Source of the DNA: Treponema sp.
GTDB taxonomy: Bacteria; Spirochaetota; Spirochaetia; Treponematales; Treponemataceae
Assembly: GCA_017619795.1 (NCBI GenBank)
Contig: JAFZRP010000120.1
Coordinates: forward strand, 1-33,383
Direction: 5' to 3'
DNA: 33,383 bases
Shown: positions 25,093 through 32,700 of the stretch, one piece after another
How the letters are laid out: every line of letters starts with the position of its first letter
Numbering within the stretch: the first letter of the stretch is position 1
Made by a program: the position numbers and the translations under genes
Notes under the pieces: generated by a model
Database searches by the model: none
The model's input: the letters and a program-made list of their open reading frames with translations, nothing else
What the model was told of the DNA's origin: nothing

Positions 25093-25781
25093 TGAAGAAA
25101 CTTATTTCAATTATATTGGCAGTATTTATGGCTGCATCAACCTTTGCACTTAGCTATAAAAACAATACTTATCAGAAGCTTGCTGACGAGTATACAAAGA
25201 AGGCACAGATTGCTCTTGATGCCGGTGAATATGAAGATGCAGTTGAATATTCAAGACTTGCAGAAGAAAACGCAGAGCTTTCAAAGGCTTACATCGAAAT
25301 GATGGTTGCAAGAAAATCTGCAGAAGACAGCATTACAATGGCAAAGAACAAGATTGCCTGGGCCGATGGAATCAATGCTGCAGAAACTTATCCAATGGCT
25401 TATTCTGCTGCAAAAGAAAATCTTGAAAATGCAGAAAGAGCTTTTGCCCGCGAAGACTGGGACAAGGCTGCTGAATATGCTAAGCTTTCGCTCGCTTCTC
25501 TTGATGGAGTTGGCGACAAGAATCCTCTTCCAGAGTATTACATTGTACGTGACTGGGAAAAGACAGGAGATTGTTTCTGGAACATCGCTGGTCGCCCATA
25601 TATCTACAATGACCCATGGCAGTGGAAAGAGCTTTACAATGCAAACAAAGATCTCTTGGAAGATCCTAAGAACCCTAACGTAATTGAACCTGGAATCACA
25701 ATCAAGATTCCAAGCATCAATGGCGAAGTTCGAACAGGAACTTATGATCCTAAGAAAGAATATCAGACTTTCAAGAAATAA
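25089..25781 (+). CDS. Exported LysM-domain protein
   Basis: A 230-residue protein with a classical signal peptide (MMKKLISIILAVFMAASTFA), a helical region with TPR-like repeats (AQIALDAGEYEDAVEYS, AFAREDWDKAAEYAKLS) and a C-terminal LysM domain (about residues 155-215: YYIVRDWEKTGDCFWNIAG... ending PGITIKIP). LysM binds peptidoglycan, so it is probably periplasmic and anchored to the wall. Coupled to the preceding lipoprotein by ATGA overlap; both share the helical repeat style and may interact. Terminated by the hairpin at 25801-25838. Confidence 0.9.
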   Translation: MMKKLISIILAVFMAASTFALSYKNNTYQKLADEYTKKAQIALDAGEYEDAVEYSRLAEENAELSKAYIEMMVARKSAEDSITMAKNKIAWADGINAAETYPMAYSAAKENLENAERAFAREDWDKAAEYAKLSLASLDGVGDKNPLPEYYIVRDWEKTGDCFWNIAGRPYIYNDPWQWKELYNANKDLLEDPKNPNVIEPGITIKIPSINGEVRTGTYDPKKEYQTFKK

Positions 25782-25800
25782 CTTGTAAGCTTTAAAGAAC

Positions 25801-25838
25801 AAACGGTCAATTTCATCTTCGAAGTTGACCGTTTTTTT
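25801..25838 (+). terminator. Rho-independent terminator after the LysM gene
   Basis: Arms AAACGGTCAA (25801-25810) and TTGACCGTTT (25825-25834) are perfectly complementary over 10 bp, followed by a T tract to 25838. Confidence 0.92.
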
Positions 25839-25855
25839 GTTGCAGGGAAAAGATT

Positions 25856-26437
25856 ATGACAAACGATTTGAATGAAACTAACACCTTCTTCACCGAAGCC
25901 GACGAACGTCTGAAGTGGGAAACTAAAAGCACAAAAACAATTCTCAGCACCGTAGTTTTCGACGTCACCGAACAGAAAAACCGCGCCACCGACGGAACCG
26001 AGGGCAACTATATTGTCATGAATGCTTCCGATTGGGTAATCGTAATTCCAAAGCTTGGCGAAAACTTCCTTATGGTAAAGCAGTGGCGCCACGGCGAAAA
26101 AGCCTTAAGCATAGAGTTCCCCGGCGGTGTTATGGATAAAGGCGAAACCCCGGAACAATCTGCCTTACGCGAACTCGAAGAAGAAACCGGTTATAAAGCC
26201 GGCAAGCTCACAAAGCTTGGTGTTGCCAATCCAAACCCTGCCTTATTCTCCAATCACGCTCATTTCTTCCTCGCCGAAGACCTAACCCCCACCGGCCTCC
26301 AGCACCTCGACGATGACGAGTTCATTAACTATCTCGAGCTCCCAATTAAAACTGTAATCCAAGCTGCCGGCACCAAAGAGTTTTCTCACGCGCTGATGGG
26401 CACTGCATTGGCACTATATTTCAAGCACACTTTGTAA
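25856..26437 (+). CDS. NUDIX hydrolase, ADP-ribose pyrophosphatase-like
   Basis: A 193-residue NUDIX enzyme. The Nudix box GGVMDKGETPEQSALRELEEETG is at about residues 89-111 with the R-E-x-x-E-E-x-G core intact; the preceding FPGG and VKQWRHGEKALSIEFP pattern is that of ADP-ribose and nucleotide-sugar pyrophosphatases. AGGGAAAAG lies before the ATG. It starts 18 bases after a terminator, so its promoter must overlap the terminator or transcription reads through. Codon use is more GC-rich than its neighbours. Confidence 0.92.
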   Translation: MTNDLNETNTFFTEADERLKWETKSTKTILSTVVFDVTEQKNRATDGTEGNYIVMNASDWVIVIPKLGENFLMVKQWRHGEKALSIEFPGGVMDKGETPEQSALRELEEETGYKAGKLTKLGVANPNPALFSNHAHFFLAEDLTPTGLQHLDDDEFINYLELPIKTVIQAAGTKEFSHALMGTALALYFKHTL

Positions 26438-26444
26438 TAGTTTT

Positions 26445-26473
26445 TTGACATATCTTAATTCTGGTTTTATTAT
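26445..26473 (+). promoter_or_regulatory. Promoter of the kinase-like/BON gene
   Basis: Consensus TTGACA (26445-26450) and TATTAT (26468-26473) are 17 bases apart; an overlapping TATAAT at 26471-26476 would give 20. AGGAGG at 26492-26497 then serves the ATG at 26504. The best promoter in the window. Confidence 0.8.
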
Positions 26474-26503
26474 AATTATAGAAACATTTACAGGAGGCAT
26501 TTT

Positions 26504-27325
26504 ATGGCAATTATAGCATTGGCAAGACAGGTAGCAGCATTTGGTGATGAAGTTGGTGAAGCATTAGCAGAAAAACTGAATTACAAGTTTGTAAAGCGCA
26601 CAGACCTTGAAAAACGAATTGTTGAGCTTGGTTTTCCAGAGTCTAAAATGCCTAAGTACGATGAACGAAAACCGGGATTCTTTGCTTCTATCACAAAAAA
26701 TCGGGATGATTATTTTATCCTCACGCAGTACGCAGTTCTGGAAGCAGCCAAATCCGATAACGCTGTAATTATTGGGCGCGGTGCATTCGCTATCCTCAAA
26801 AATATTCCGAATGTTATTTCCGTAAGACTTGTTGCAGACGAAAACACTAGGGTAAAGCGCCTTATGGACGAGTTCAGCTGGAACGAAAAACAGGCTCGTC
26901 AGCGCATCACCGAAAGCGACGAAAACCGAAACGGCTTCCATAAAAACTTCTACAATGTCGATGTCGGCGATCCTTCCAATTTCGACATGGTTCTTAACAC
27001 CGGCATAATGAGTGTCCCAGCCTGCGCTCAGGTTATAAGCGACTACACCAAAATCAAAATCACTGCTGATGATGAAAAGGCAGGTCAGCTCAAGGTTGCT
27101 CAGCTGCTTAAAGCTCAGGAAGTAGTCAAAAAGCTTATTTTTGAATACAAAATCCGTATCGAGTTCCTCCATGTTACAATTGAAGATAACGCCGCCGTTT
27201 TGTATGGCGTCACCAACTCAAATGTAATCGTTGAACAGGCCCTCAAAATAATCCGCCAGGAACTACCTGAATACGAAGTAAAATCCGCCGTAAGTATTGT
27301 GCAGGAATATAAGACGTTTCAGTAA
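26504..27325 (+). CDS. Cytidylate-kinase-like protein with BON-like C-terminus
   Basis: A 273-residue protein. Residues about 1-195 follow the cytidylate-kinase-like family (AIIALARQ...GEALAEKLNYKFV, VIIGRGAFAIL, VRLVAD, and NFDMVLNTG), but the glycine-rich nucleotide loop expected after ARQ is replaced by VAAFGDE, so ATP binding may be weak or lost. Residues about 205-270 (VVKKLIFEYKIRIEFLHVTIEDNAAVLYGV... IVQEYKTF) have the alpha-beta pattern of a BON domain. This pairing is unusual to me. It has a strong promoter and ribosome binding site. No membrane segment. A regulatory or scaffolding role is possible; the substrate is unknown. Confidence 0.75.
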   Translation: MAIIALARQVAAFGDEVGEALAEKLNYKFVKRTDLEKRIVELGFPESKMPKYDERKPGFFASITKNRDDYFILTQYAVLEAAKSDNAVIIGRGAFAILKNIPNVISVRLVADENTRVKRLMDEFSWNEKQARQRITESDENRNGFHKNFYNVDVGDPSNFDMVLNTGIMSVPACAQVISDYTKIKITADDEKAGQLKVAQLLKAQEVVKKLIFEYKIRIEFLHVTIEDNAAVLYGVTNSNVIVEQALKIIRQELPEYEVKSAVSIVQEYKTFQ

Positions 27326-27345
27326 GATTCATTTTTTGGTGCTAA

Positions 27346-27374
27346 TTGACTTTTATCCCTTAATTTACGATACT
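27346..27374 (+). promoter_or_regulatory. Candidate promoter close to the pgsA start
   Basis: TTGACT (27346-27351) and GATACT (27369-27374) lie 17 bases apart; transcription would begin about four bases before the ATG at 27385, and no Shine-Dalgarno is visible. Confidence 0.4.
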
Positions 27375-27384
27375 TATACGCGTT

Positions 27385-27987
27385 ATGAATACTTCGAACA
27401 AATTTACTTTTTCCAGAATGATTTTATCACCAGTTTTTTTCCTGTTGTATTTTATTCCTATCTGGACAAAGAATGAAAAGCTTGCTGCAATTTCAGTTTT
27501 TATATATATCCCGCTCCTCGCATTTATGGAGCTTACAGATTTCTTCGACGGATATTTTGCCAGAAAGAACAACGAGGTAACAGATTTTGGAAAGCTGTTT
27601 GACCCATTTGCAGATGTAATGGTTCACCTGGCTACTTTCCTCTGCTTTATGTTTTCTTTTGATTCAAGCATCCGCTATATGTACCCAATCATCTTTATGC
27701 TGATTCTGTATCGCGAAATGTCTCAGAACTTTTTGAGAATGGTTGCTGCTTCAAAAGGAACCGCTATTGCGGCAAGAAAGGGTGGAAAAATTAAAACTGT
27801 AGGTTATGTAATTTCAAGTTTCTATACACTTTTCCTGGAGTCGCTCGTTAGACTCAATTTTGTACCATCGTTCTTCGGAGTGATGAAGATTATAGGACTT
27901 ATACTCTTTATTCTCTGCTTGATTGCCAGCTATGCATCCTTCATTGATTATCTGATACATTTCGGTAAGCTTCTCAAGCAGAAATAA
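27385..27987 (+). CDS. pgsA: CDP-alcohol phosphatidyltransferase, PgsA-like
   Basis: A 200-residue membrane enzyme with the CDP-alcohol phosphotransferase signature DG-x2-AR-x8-G-x3-D-x3-D fully present (FFDGYFARKNNEV...FGKLFDPFAD, about residues 52-75). Five to six hydrophobic segments. The family best fits phosphatidylglycerophosphate synthase, joining CDP-diacylglycerol and glycerol 3-phosphate; another alcohol substrate cannot be excluded. No clear ribosome binding site. It converges on the PTS-like gene across 36 bases of T-rich DNA. Confidence 0.88.
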   Translation: MNTSNKFTFSRMILSPVFFLLYFIPIWTKNEKLAAISVFIYIPLLAFMELTDFFDGYFARKNNEVTDFGKLFDPFADVMVHLATFLCFMFSFDSSIRYMYPIIFMLILYREMSQNFLRMVAASKGTAIAARKGGKIKTVGYVISSFYTLFLESLVRLNFVPSFFGVMKIIGLILFILCLIASYASFIDYLIHFGKLLKQK

Positions 27988-28023
27988 AAGAGTTTAATAC
28001 TTTTTAATTTTTTATTTTTTTAA

Positions 28024-29214
28024 TTACTTTGTAGAATTATTCTCACCTTCAACAATTGCGTTTGCACCTGTTCCAGTTTCTGTTGTTGCCACAGTTTGAG
28101 TTTGAGCTTCAGTTTTAGTTTCAGCCTTAGCCGCAGGAGCTTTTACCGCACTTTCAAGCAGCAAATCACCATCTTTAATCCAGCCGATTTTGCGGAAGAG
28201 CTTGCCAAACAACCAGCAGAGAACAGCCGGTAAAACAATGCATACTAAAATCAATCCAAGCCAGTCAACAAAACCTGGAGTAATTGCAACAGCTCCGTGA
28301 CCAATGGCAACTTCACTAGGCTCAAACCAGCCGGTAATAACACCAATCTGTCCGACAAAACCACAGGTTCCCATACCAGAGCTAACAGCGGCACCATTCA
28401 TTTCCATTTTGAAAACGCAGGTTGCAATCGGGCCGGTAATCATTGAGGCGAGAATTGGCGGAATCCAGGTTTTAGGATTTTTGATGATGTTAGGCATCTG
28501 AAGCATACTTGTACCGAGTCCCTGAGAAAGAATACCGCCCCATTTGTTTTCCTTGAAAGAAAGAACTGCAAAGCCAACCATCTGAGCGCAGCATCCTGCA
28601 ACAGCGGCACCACCAGCAAGACCTGTAAGTCCGAGGGCTGCACAAATAGCCGCAGAACTGATTGGCAGAGTAAGCGCAATTCCAACCATTGCAGAAACGA
28701 GTATTCCCATAAAGAACGGATGAAGCTTTGTAGACCATACAATCAGCTTACCAAAAGAGCTTGCAGCAATTCCAATATATTTTGCAGTCAAAACAGTAAG
28801 CAGAACACCAGAAAGAATTGTCACAGCAGGAGTAACAATTAAATCAACCTTTGTCTTTTTACTAACAAGGCAGCCAAGCTCTGCAGAAATAATTGCAATA
28901 ATCAAAACAGCAAGCGGACCACCAGCTCCACCTGTAACATTTGCAGCAGAACCAACAGCAACAAGCGAGAACAAAACAAAGGCAGGAACATTCATGGCAA
29001 AGCCAATACCAACAGCCATTGCAGCACCAACAACGTGTGCATCTGTCGCAAAATTGCCGGCATCTACCAGAAACTTAAATACAGGGTTTACAGAAAGCCT
29101 TAAAAGCTGCTGTCCAAGTGTTTTAATAATTGTTCCAATCAAAAGGGATGCAAAAAGTCCCTGTGCCATACCGCTCATTGCATCAATGCAATAACGCTTA
29201 ACATACTTATTCAT
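28024..29214 (-). CDS. Orphan PTS EIIC-type membrane protein (PfoR-like)
   Basis: A 396-residue integral membrane protein with about ten hydrophobic segments, rich in Gly and Ala, matching the PTS_EIIC_2 / PfoR-like family from MNKYVKRYCIDAMSGMAQGL to about residue 345. An unusual low-complexity Ala/Thr/Glu-rich tail of about 50 residues follows, with no EIIA or EIIB domain. No EIIA/EIIB gene is adjacent, so the substrate and whether it is phosphotransfer-linked are unknown. AAAGAGG precedes the ATG. A long leader with a possible structured element lies upstream. Confidence 0.85.
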   Translation of the reverse strand: MNKYVKRYCIDAMSGMAQGLFASLLIGTIIKTLGQQLLRLSVNPVFKFLVDAGNFATDAHVVGAAMAVGIGFAMNVPAFVLFSLVAVGSAANVTGGAGGPLAVLIIAIISAELGCLVSKKTKVDLIVTPAVTILSGVLLTVLTAKYIGIAASSFGKLIVWSTKLHPFFMGILVSAMVGIALTLPISSAAICAALGLTGLAGGAAVAGCCAQMVGFAVLSFKENKWGGILSQGLGTSMLQMPNIIKNPKTWIPPILASMITGPIATCVFKMEMNGAAVSSGMGTCGFVGQIGVITGWFEPSEVAIGHGAVAITPGFVDWLGLILVCIVLPAVLCWLFGKLFRKIGWIKDGDLLLESAVKAPAAKAETKTEAQTQTVATTETGTGANAIVEGENNSTK

Positions 29215-29262
29215 AAGTATACCTCTTTGAAAAAATAAAAATTTGAGAAAAGGATTGTGTGG

Positions 29263-29339
29263 TTTAGATGGGATACGCGGTGTGCCGTGGCATCGCCGGT
29301 AAAGAAGGACACTATGGACTCAATCTGTGTTCATCTAAA
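29263..29339 (-). ncRNA. Possible structured leader element of the PTS-like gene
   Basis: TTTAGATG (29263-29270) and CATCTAAA (29332-29339) form a perfect 8-bp closing helix around a GC-richer 61-base interior that can form smaller stems (for example TGCC/GGCA near 29284-29293 and GGACAC/GTGTTC at 29308-29331, with a wobble). It sits in the 5' leader of the gene starting at 29214. It matches no riboswitch class that I can name. The rest of the 300-base intergenic region is AT-rich and holds only the two divergent promoters. Confidence 0.4.
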
Positions 29340-29354
29340 TGAAAATCTATGTGT

Positions 29355-29383
29355 ACTCTATAGGATAATGAAAAAAATGTCAA
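29355..29383 (-). promoter_or_regulatory. Promoter for the PTS-like gene
   Basis: Minus-strand TTGACA (29383-29378) and TAGAGT (29360-29355) are 17 bases apart. Transcription from about 29348 would place the closing helix at 29339 near the very 5' end of a leader of about 135 bases. Confidence 0.5.
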
Positions 29384-29448
29384 ATTGATAACTGATGATA
29401 ATGAGTGGATAACATTTTCAGAAGCCCGAATAAACATCAATATTTTTA

Positions 29449-29477
29449 TTGACATATAAAATAGATAAATATATCAT
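29449..29477 (+). promoter_or_regulatory. Promoter of the Phd/YefM-PIN module
   Basis: TTGACA (29449-29454) and TATCAT (29472-29477) with 17-base spacing; AGGAGG is just upstream of the antitoxin ATG at 29520. Confidence 0.65.
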
Positions 29478-29519
29478 TATAATATACAATATAAATGTTA
29501 ATATTTTCAGGAGGTTTTT

Positions 29520-29900
29520 ATGTACGATTCTATGACCGCAAGCAAGATGTTGAAATCATTTGTTCCAATCAGCCGGTTCAATAAAGGAGAAGCTGGAAAA
29601 ATTATTGAAGAAGTAAAACGTGACGGAATAAAAGTTGTTGTAAAAAATAATGCTCCAGAATGCGTAATGATTACTGTAGAAGATTATGATCGCCTTGTTG
29701 AAGAATCAAAAAGAGTTGTAAATCCTCCGCAGACACCAGAACAGGAAAAACGGCGCAAAGAGTTTATTGCAAGAATCCGTCAGAATGTTACTCCACCAAA
29801 GCCGCCTGTAAGAAGTAGAAAAGAAGTGATGGATGAAATCGGCACGATTGATGTAGATGAAGATGCGGTAAATGAACTCCGAAGGATAAGCATGATATGA
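29520..29900 (+). CDS. Phd/YefM-family antitoxin
   Basis: A 126-residue antitoxin. The N-terminal Phd/YefM DNA-binding fold is seen in VPISRFNKGEAGKIIEEVKRDG...VVVKNNAPECVMITVEDYDRL (about residues 16-60); a Pro-rich linker and an acidic C-terminus (about 70-126) would wrap the toxin. Longer than typical members (about 80-90 residues). The PIN toxin gene starts inside its stop codon (ATGA overlap), the standard antitoxin-first layout. Confidence 0.9.
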   Translation: MYDSMTASKMLKSFVPISRFNKGEAGKIIEEVKRDGIKVVVKNNAPECVMITVEDYDRLVEESKRVVNPPQTPEQEKRRKEFIARIRQNVTPPKPPVRSRKEVMDEIGTIDVDEDAVNELRRISMI

Positions 29901-30295
29901 TTTTAGTTGATTCAAATATTCTTATTGATTATTATCGAAGTCGAGATTCTGAACTTGCAAAAATGATTGATTCCATGCCGATTGCAATATGCGGCGCTGT
30001 AAAATCAGAAGTTTTACATGGTGCACGAACAAATGAAGAAATTGATAATATTCTTTATTCTTTTGGAACTTTTGATCTTCTTTACACCGATGAATATGAT
30101 TTTGAAGGCATAGGCTTTATGCTACAAACTCTTCGCGAAAACGGCGTAACAGGCCCTCTTGCCGATGTAATGATTGCTTTCTGTGCCATAAAGTACGATG
30201 TCCCCCTCTGGACTCGCGACGGCCATTTCAGGTTGATTCAAGGCCTTTATCCGGAACTGGCATTTTATTATCCAGTAGAAAAAAAGGATTATTAA
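29897..30295 (+). CDS. PIN-domain toxin (VapC-like)
   Basis: A 132-residue PIN-domain ribonuclease. Acidic metal-binding residues are visible: Asp5 in ILVDSN, Glu38 in VKSEVLHG, Asp in GPLADVMIAFCA, and Asp in WTRDGHF. Coupled to the Phd/YefM antitoxin by a four-base overlap. By family, it would cleave RNA (often tRNA) when freed from the antitoxin. The catalytic set looks intact. Confidence 0.93.
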   Translation: MILVDSNILIDYYRSRDSELAKMIDSMPIAICGAVKSEVLHGARTNEEIDNILYSFGTFDLLYTDEYDFEGIGFMLQTLRENGVTGPLADVMIAFCAIKYDVPLWTRDGHFRLIQGLYPELAFYYPVEKKDY

Positions 30296-30343
30296 GTTGT
30301 TTTATATTTTTTTAATATCAAAAAAAAGACTTATATAAAGAAA

Positions 30344-30388
30344 TCTCTGGATGCTGATATTGAAAAGAGTCCATCGGACATCCAGAGA
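30344..30388. terminator. Stem-loop between convergent genes
   Basis: Perfect 10-bp arms TCTCTGGATG (30344-30353) and CATCCAGAGA (30379-30388) with an inner GTCC/GGAC hairpin (30369-30379) lie between the PIN gene and the convergent lipoprotein gene. There is no strong T tract; a shared terminator is still the simplest reading. Confidence 0.55.
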
Positions 30389-30407
30389 AATAATTATTCC
30401 AGAGTAT

Positions 30408-31385
30408 TTAATCAAACTGATATTGGTTTGGGTATGCAAAAACTAAATAACTGTCTATAGAATCAGAAGTGATATTTTCAGGTAAACTTAATGATGTTGC
30501 TTCAAATCCAATTTTTTCGCCAGCAGGTAAATCTTCATATATTGAATCTGATAAAACTCCAATAGGTTTTTTATTCGAATCATAAAGAATTGCAACTACA
30601 TAAATAGTTCCATCTTCATCTTTAGTTGTTGTATTTTTAATTCGTCCTACCATTTTTGGACCAAAATAAGTAGTATCCGTTATTGATATTTCACTAACTT
30701 CGTATCTTATACAAGAAACTTTTGCTGGTTTAGCTGAGATTCTTGGTATAACAGTTATGGCTCCATCAACTGTATTTTCTAATGTTGTTTCATCATACAA
30801 ATATCCTTTTTCACCACTTTTTATAACATCAGGATAAGTTGATATATATTGTTTACTAGCAATTATTTGCCCATTTGAATCTTCTAAATCATAAGAACTT
30901 GATGATAGATAAATAGGTACGTCTCCTGTATTTGTTATTTCTGCAATAACTTGAACCCATGTTGTACCAATTGAATTAACCCAGCTTATAACATTTTTAT
31001 AAGTTATTTCATATTGGATCTTAACTTCAGGAGCTTTTATTGTAATATAAAAAGAATCAGTTTTAGTTATTCCATTTTCAGAATATTCAACGACTATTTT
31101 TTGAAAGGAATCTTCTTTGCTGCTATCAAAACCATTTATTTTTACTTTATTAGTTATTTCTTTGTTTGAAAAATCAGAATAATATGCTTTTACAACCATA
31201 CCTGTACTGTCAAAAGATTCATCTATGAGATATGTATTTTTTGAAGGTTTTTTTGTAACACTTATTGAACTTAAAGAGACATTTTTTTCTTTTTTTTCGG
31301 CCTCATCATTTTCAAAAGAGCAAGAGGTAAGTAGTATACTTAACATTGCAATAAAAAATACGAATAAATAATTTCTTCTTTTCAT
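30408..31385 (-). CDS. Lipoprotein with Ig-like and FxLYD-like domains
   Basis: A 325-residue predicted lipoprotein: signal peptide MKRRNYLFVFFIAMLSILLTSC with the lipobox LLTSC (Cys22). Residues about 38-117 resemble a bacterial Ig-like domain (ISVTKKPSKNTYLIDESFDSTGMVVKAYYSD). The C-terminal part resembles an FxLYD domain (MVGRIKNTTTKDEDG...VVAILYDSNKKPIG...LPAGEKIGFE). An extracytoplasmic, possibly adhesive or binding role is inferred. AGGAGG lies before the ATG. Divergent from the XRE regulator at 31590. Confidence 0.88.
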   Translation of the reverse strand: MKRRNYLFVFFIAMLSILLTSCSFENDEAEKKEKNVSLSSISVTKKPSKNTYLIDESFDSTGMVVKAYYSDFSNKEITNKVKINGFDSSKEDSFQKIVVEYSENGITKTDSFYITIKAPEVKIQYEITYKNVISWVNSIGTTWVQVIAEITNTGDVPIYLSSSSYDLEDSNGQIIASKQYISTYPDVIKSGEKGYLYDETTLENTVDGAITVIPRISAKPAKVSCIRYEVSEISITDTTYFGPKMVGRIKNTTTKDEDGTIYVVAILYDSNKKPIGVLSDSIYEDLPAGEKIGFEATSLSLPENITSDSIDSYLVFAYPNQYQFD

Positions 31386-31409
31386 AAAATCCTCCTTAGA
31401 TTTTATCTG

Positions 31410-31425
31410 GTAATACAGGTATTAC
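31410..31425. promoter_or_regulatory. Palindromic operator candidate
   Basis: GTAATAC-AG-GTATTAC is a perfect 7+7 inverted repeat. A half-site GTAATAC recurs at 31512-31518 in the same divergent region between the lipoprotein and XRE genes, so the neighbouring regulator is a natural candidate to bind here. Confidence 0.5.
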
Positions 31426-31589
31426 TACACTTTCAACGAAAGATAAAAGTAGTTTATTGCTGTTTCAATTACCTAAATGTCAATAAGAGTAATTATATTA
31501 CATATACAAGAGTAATACCAATACTATTTTTATTATATAGGTAACAAGGGTCAATTCAGAATTATAGGAATATCTTTGAAAATATATGA

Positions 31590-31910
31590 ATGGATTTATT
31601 AGAAATACAAAATCGACTTGGAGAAAATATAAAGCGAATCAGGAAGTCAAAGAAACTAACTCAATTTGAACTAGCTGAAAAAGCAAATGTTTCAGAAGAC
31701 ACAATAAAAAGCTTAGAACAGGGAAGAACTTGGTGTTCAGATAAAACGCTTTCGCAAATTACAGAAGCCTTAGAAATTGATGTAGTAAAACTATTTATGC
31801 CTATAGGAATGTCTTTTAAAAATAATAAGGAAAATACTGCACAGTTGAAATCTGCTATTGCAAATAACATTCGAGATTATGTAAATGAGATTTTAAAAGA
31901 GTTTGAATAA
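31590..31910 (+). CDS. XRE-family transcriptional regulator
   Basis: A 106-residue helix-turn-helix protein: IKRIRKSKKLTQFELAEKANVSEDTIKSLEQG (about residues 14-45) is a textbook Cro/C1-type motif; the C-terminal 45 residues are helical and may dimerise. No Shine-Dalgarno is visible. Divergent from the Ig-like lipoprotein gene, with operator-like GTAATAC repeats between. It may regulate that lipoprotein or the downstream toxin-antitoxin genes. Confidence 0.9.
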   Translation: MDLLEIQNRLGENIKRIRKSKKLTQFELAEKANVSEDTIKSLEQGRTWCSDKTLSQITEALEIDVVKLFMPIGMSFKNNKENTAQLKSAIANNIRDYVNEILKEFE

Positions 31911-31915
31911 CCTTT

Positions 31916-31965
31916 TTGCGTTTGCTTTTTTTTGTATTGCGTTTGTACGCACAATGGCTTATAGT
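31916..31965 (+). promoter_or_regulatory. Promoter and direct-repeat operator of the RelB/RelE-type module
   Basis: TTGCGT (31937-31942) and TATAGT (31960-31965) are 17 bases apart. TTGCGTTTG occurs at 31916-31924 and 31937-31945, exactly 21 bases apart (two helical turns), with the second copy overlapping the -35 box: a plausible autoregulatory operator for the antitoxin. Confidence 0.55.
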
Positions 31966-31981
31966 ATTAATAGAGGTAAAT

Positions 31982-32284
31982 ATGGCAGCAAAAACAGCAA
32001 ATCTTTACGCTAGGATAGAACCGGAAACTAAAGGTCCTGCAGAAGCAATACTTGCAGCTCTTGGCATTCCAGTTTCTACGGCGATTAATATGTTTTATAA
32101 ACAGATTATTCTTAATAATGGATTACCATTTAAGGTGCAGATTCCTTATCAGAAACCTTTAAATCTTTCAGAAATGACTGAAGATCAGTTTAATGCTGAA
32201 ATAGAAAAAGGATATCAAAGTATTCTTCGTGGTGAAGGAGTTTCTGTAGATGAAGCTTTTGAAAAAATTAAGAGGGCTCACTAG
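31982..32284 (+). CDS. RelB/DinJ-family antitoxin
   Basis: A 100-residue antitoxin: TANLYARIEPETKGPAEAILAALGIPVSTAINMFYKQII is the ribbon-helix-helix DinJ/RelB signature, followed by GLPFKV and an acidic toxin-wrapping tail. The frame is open from 31916, but GAGG precedes ATG 31982 and the family begins there. The toxin gene follows without a gap. Confidence 0.92.
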   Translation: MAAKTANLYARIEPETKGPAEAILAALGIPVSTAINMFYKQIILNNGLPFKVQIPYQKPLNLSEMTEDQFNAEIEKGYQSILRGEGVSVDEAFEKIKRAH

Positions 32285-32599
32285 TTGGCATATAAAGTTA
32301 TTTTATCACCAGAAGCTATAAATGATATTCAAAATATTTATGATTATATTGCCTATGAAAAGCAATCTGTTATAAATGCCGAAGCTCAGTTATCTCGTCT
32401 TCAAAAAGAAATTACACAGTTAGATACTTTACCGAATGCATTTAGACTTTATCCCAAAGAGCCATGGCACAGTAGAGGATTACGATATTTCCCCATAGAT
32501 AATTATCTTATATTTTATACAGTTGATGAAAATAATCAAACTGTAAATGTTTTAAGAGTTATTGGCGGACAGATGGATTTATCACAAATCTGGAAATAA
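32285..32599 (+). CDS. RelE/ParE-family toxin
   Basis: A 104-residue toxin of the RelE/ParE superfamily: YKVILSPEAINDIQNIYDYI at the start, the GLRYFPIDNYLIFYTVDE strands and VLRVIGGQMDLSQI at the end are typical. The start is TTG at 32285, directly after the antitoxin stop codon, with AAGAGGG upstream. ParE-type members poison gyrase while RelE types cut mRNA at the ribosome; the sequence alone does not decide. Confidence 0.92.
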   Translation: MAYKVILSPEAINDIQNIYDYIAYEKQSVINAEAQLSRLQKEITQLDTLPNAFRLYPKEPWHSRGLRYFPIDNYLIFYTVDENNQTVNVLRVIGGQMDLSQIWK

Positions 32600-32700
32600 G
32601 ACTTTTCTTATATTCCCCTCCCACTTTCTCAACCATATTCCACAAGTCCCCATTTTTTTATTATAATAGAAGAATACGAAAATATTTGGAGGCATTTCTT

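Noticed and set aside
27988..28023. Terminator between pgsA and the PTS-like gene
   Set aside because: The region is T-rich but has no convincing stem, so no terminator is called.
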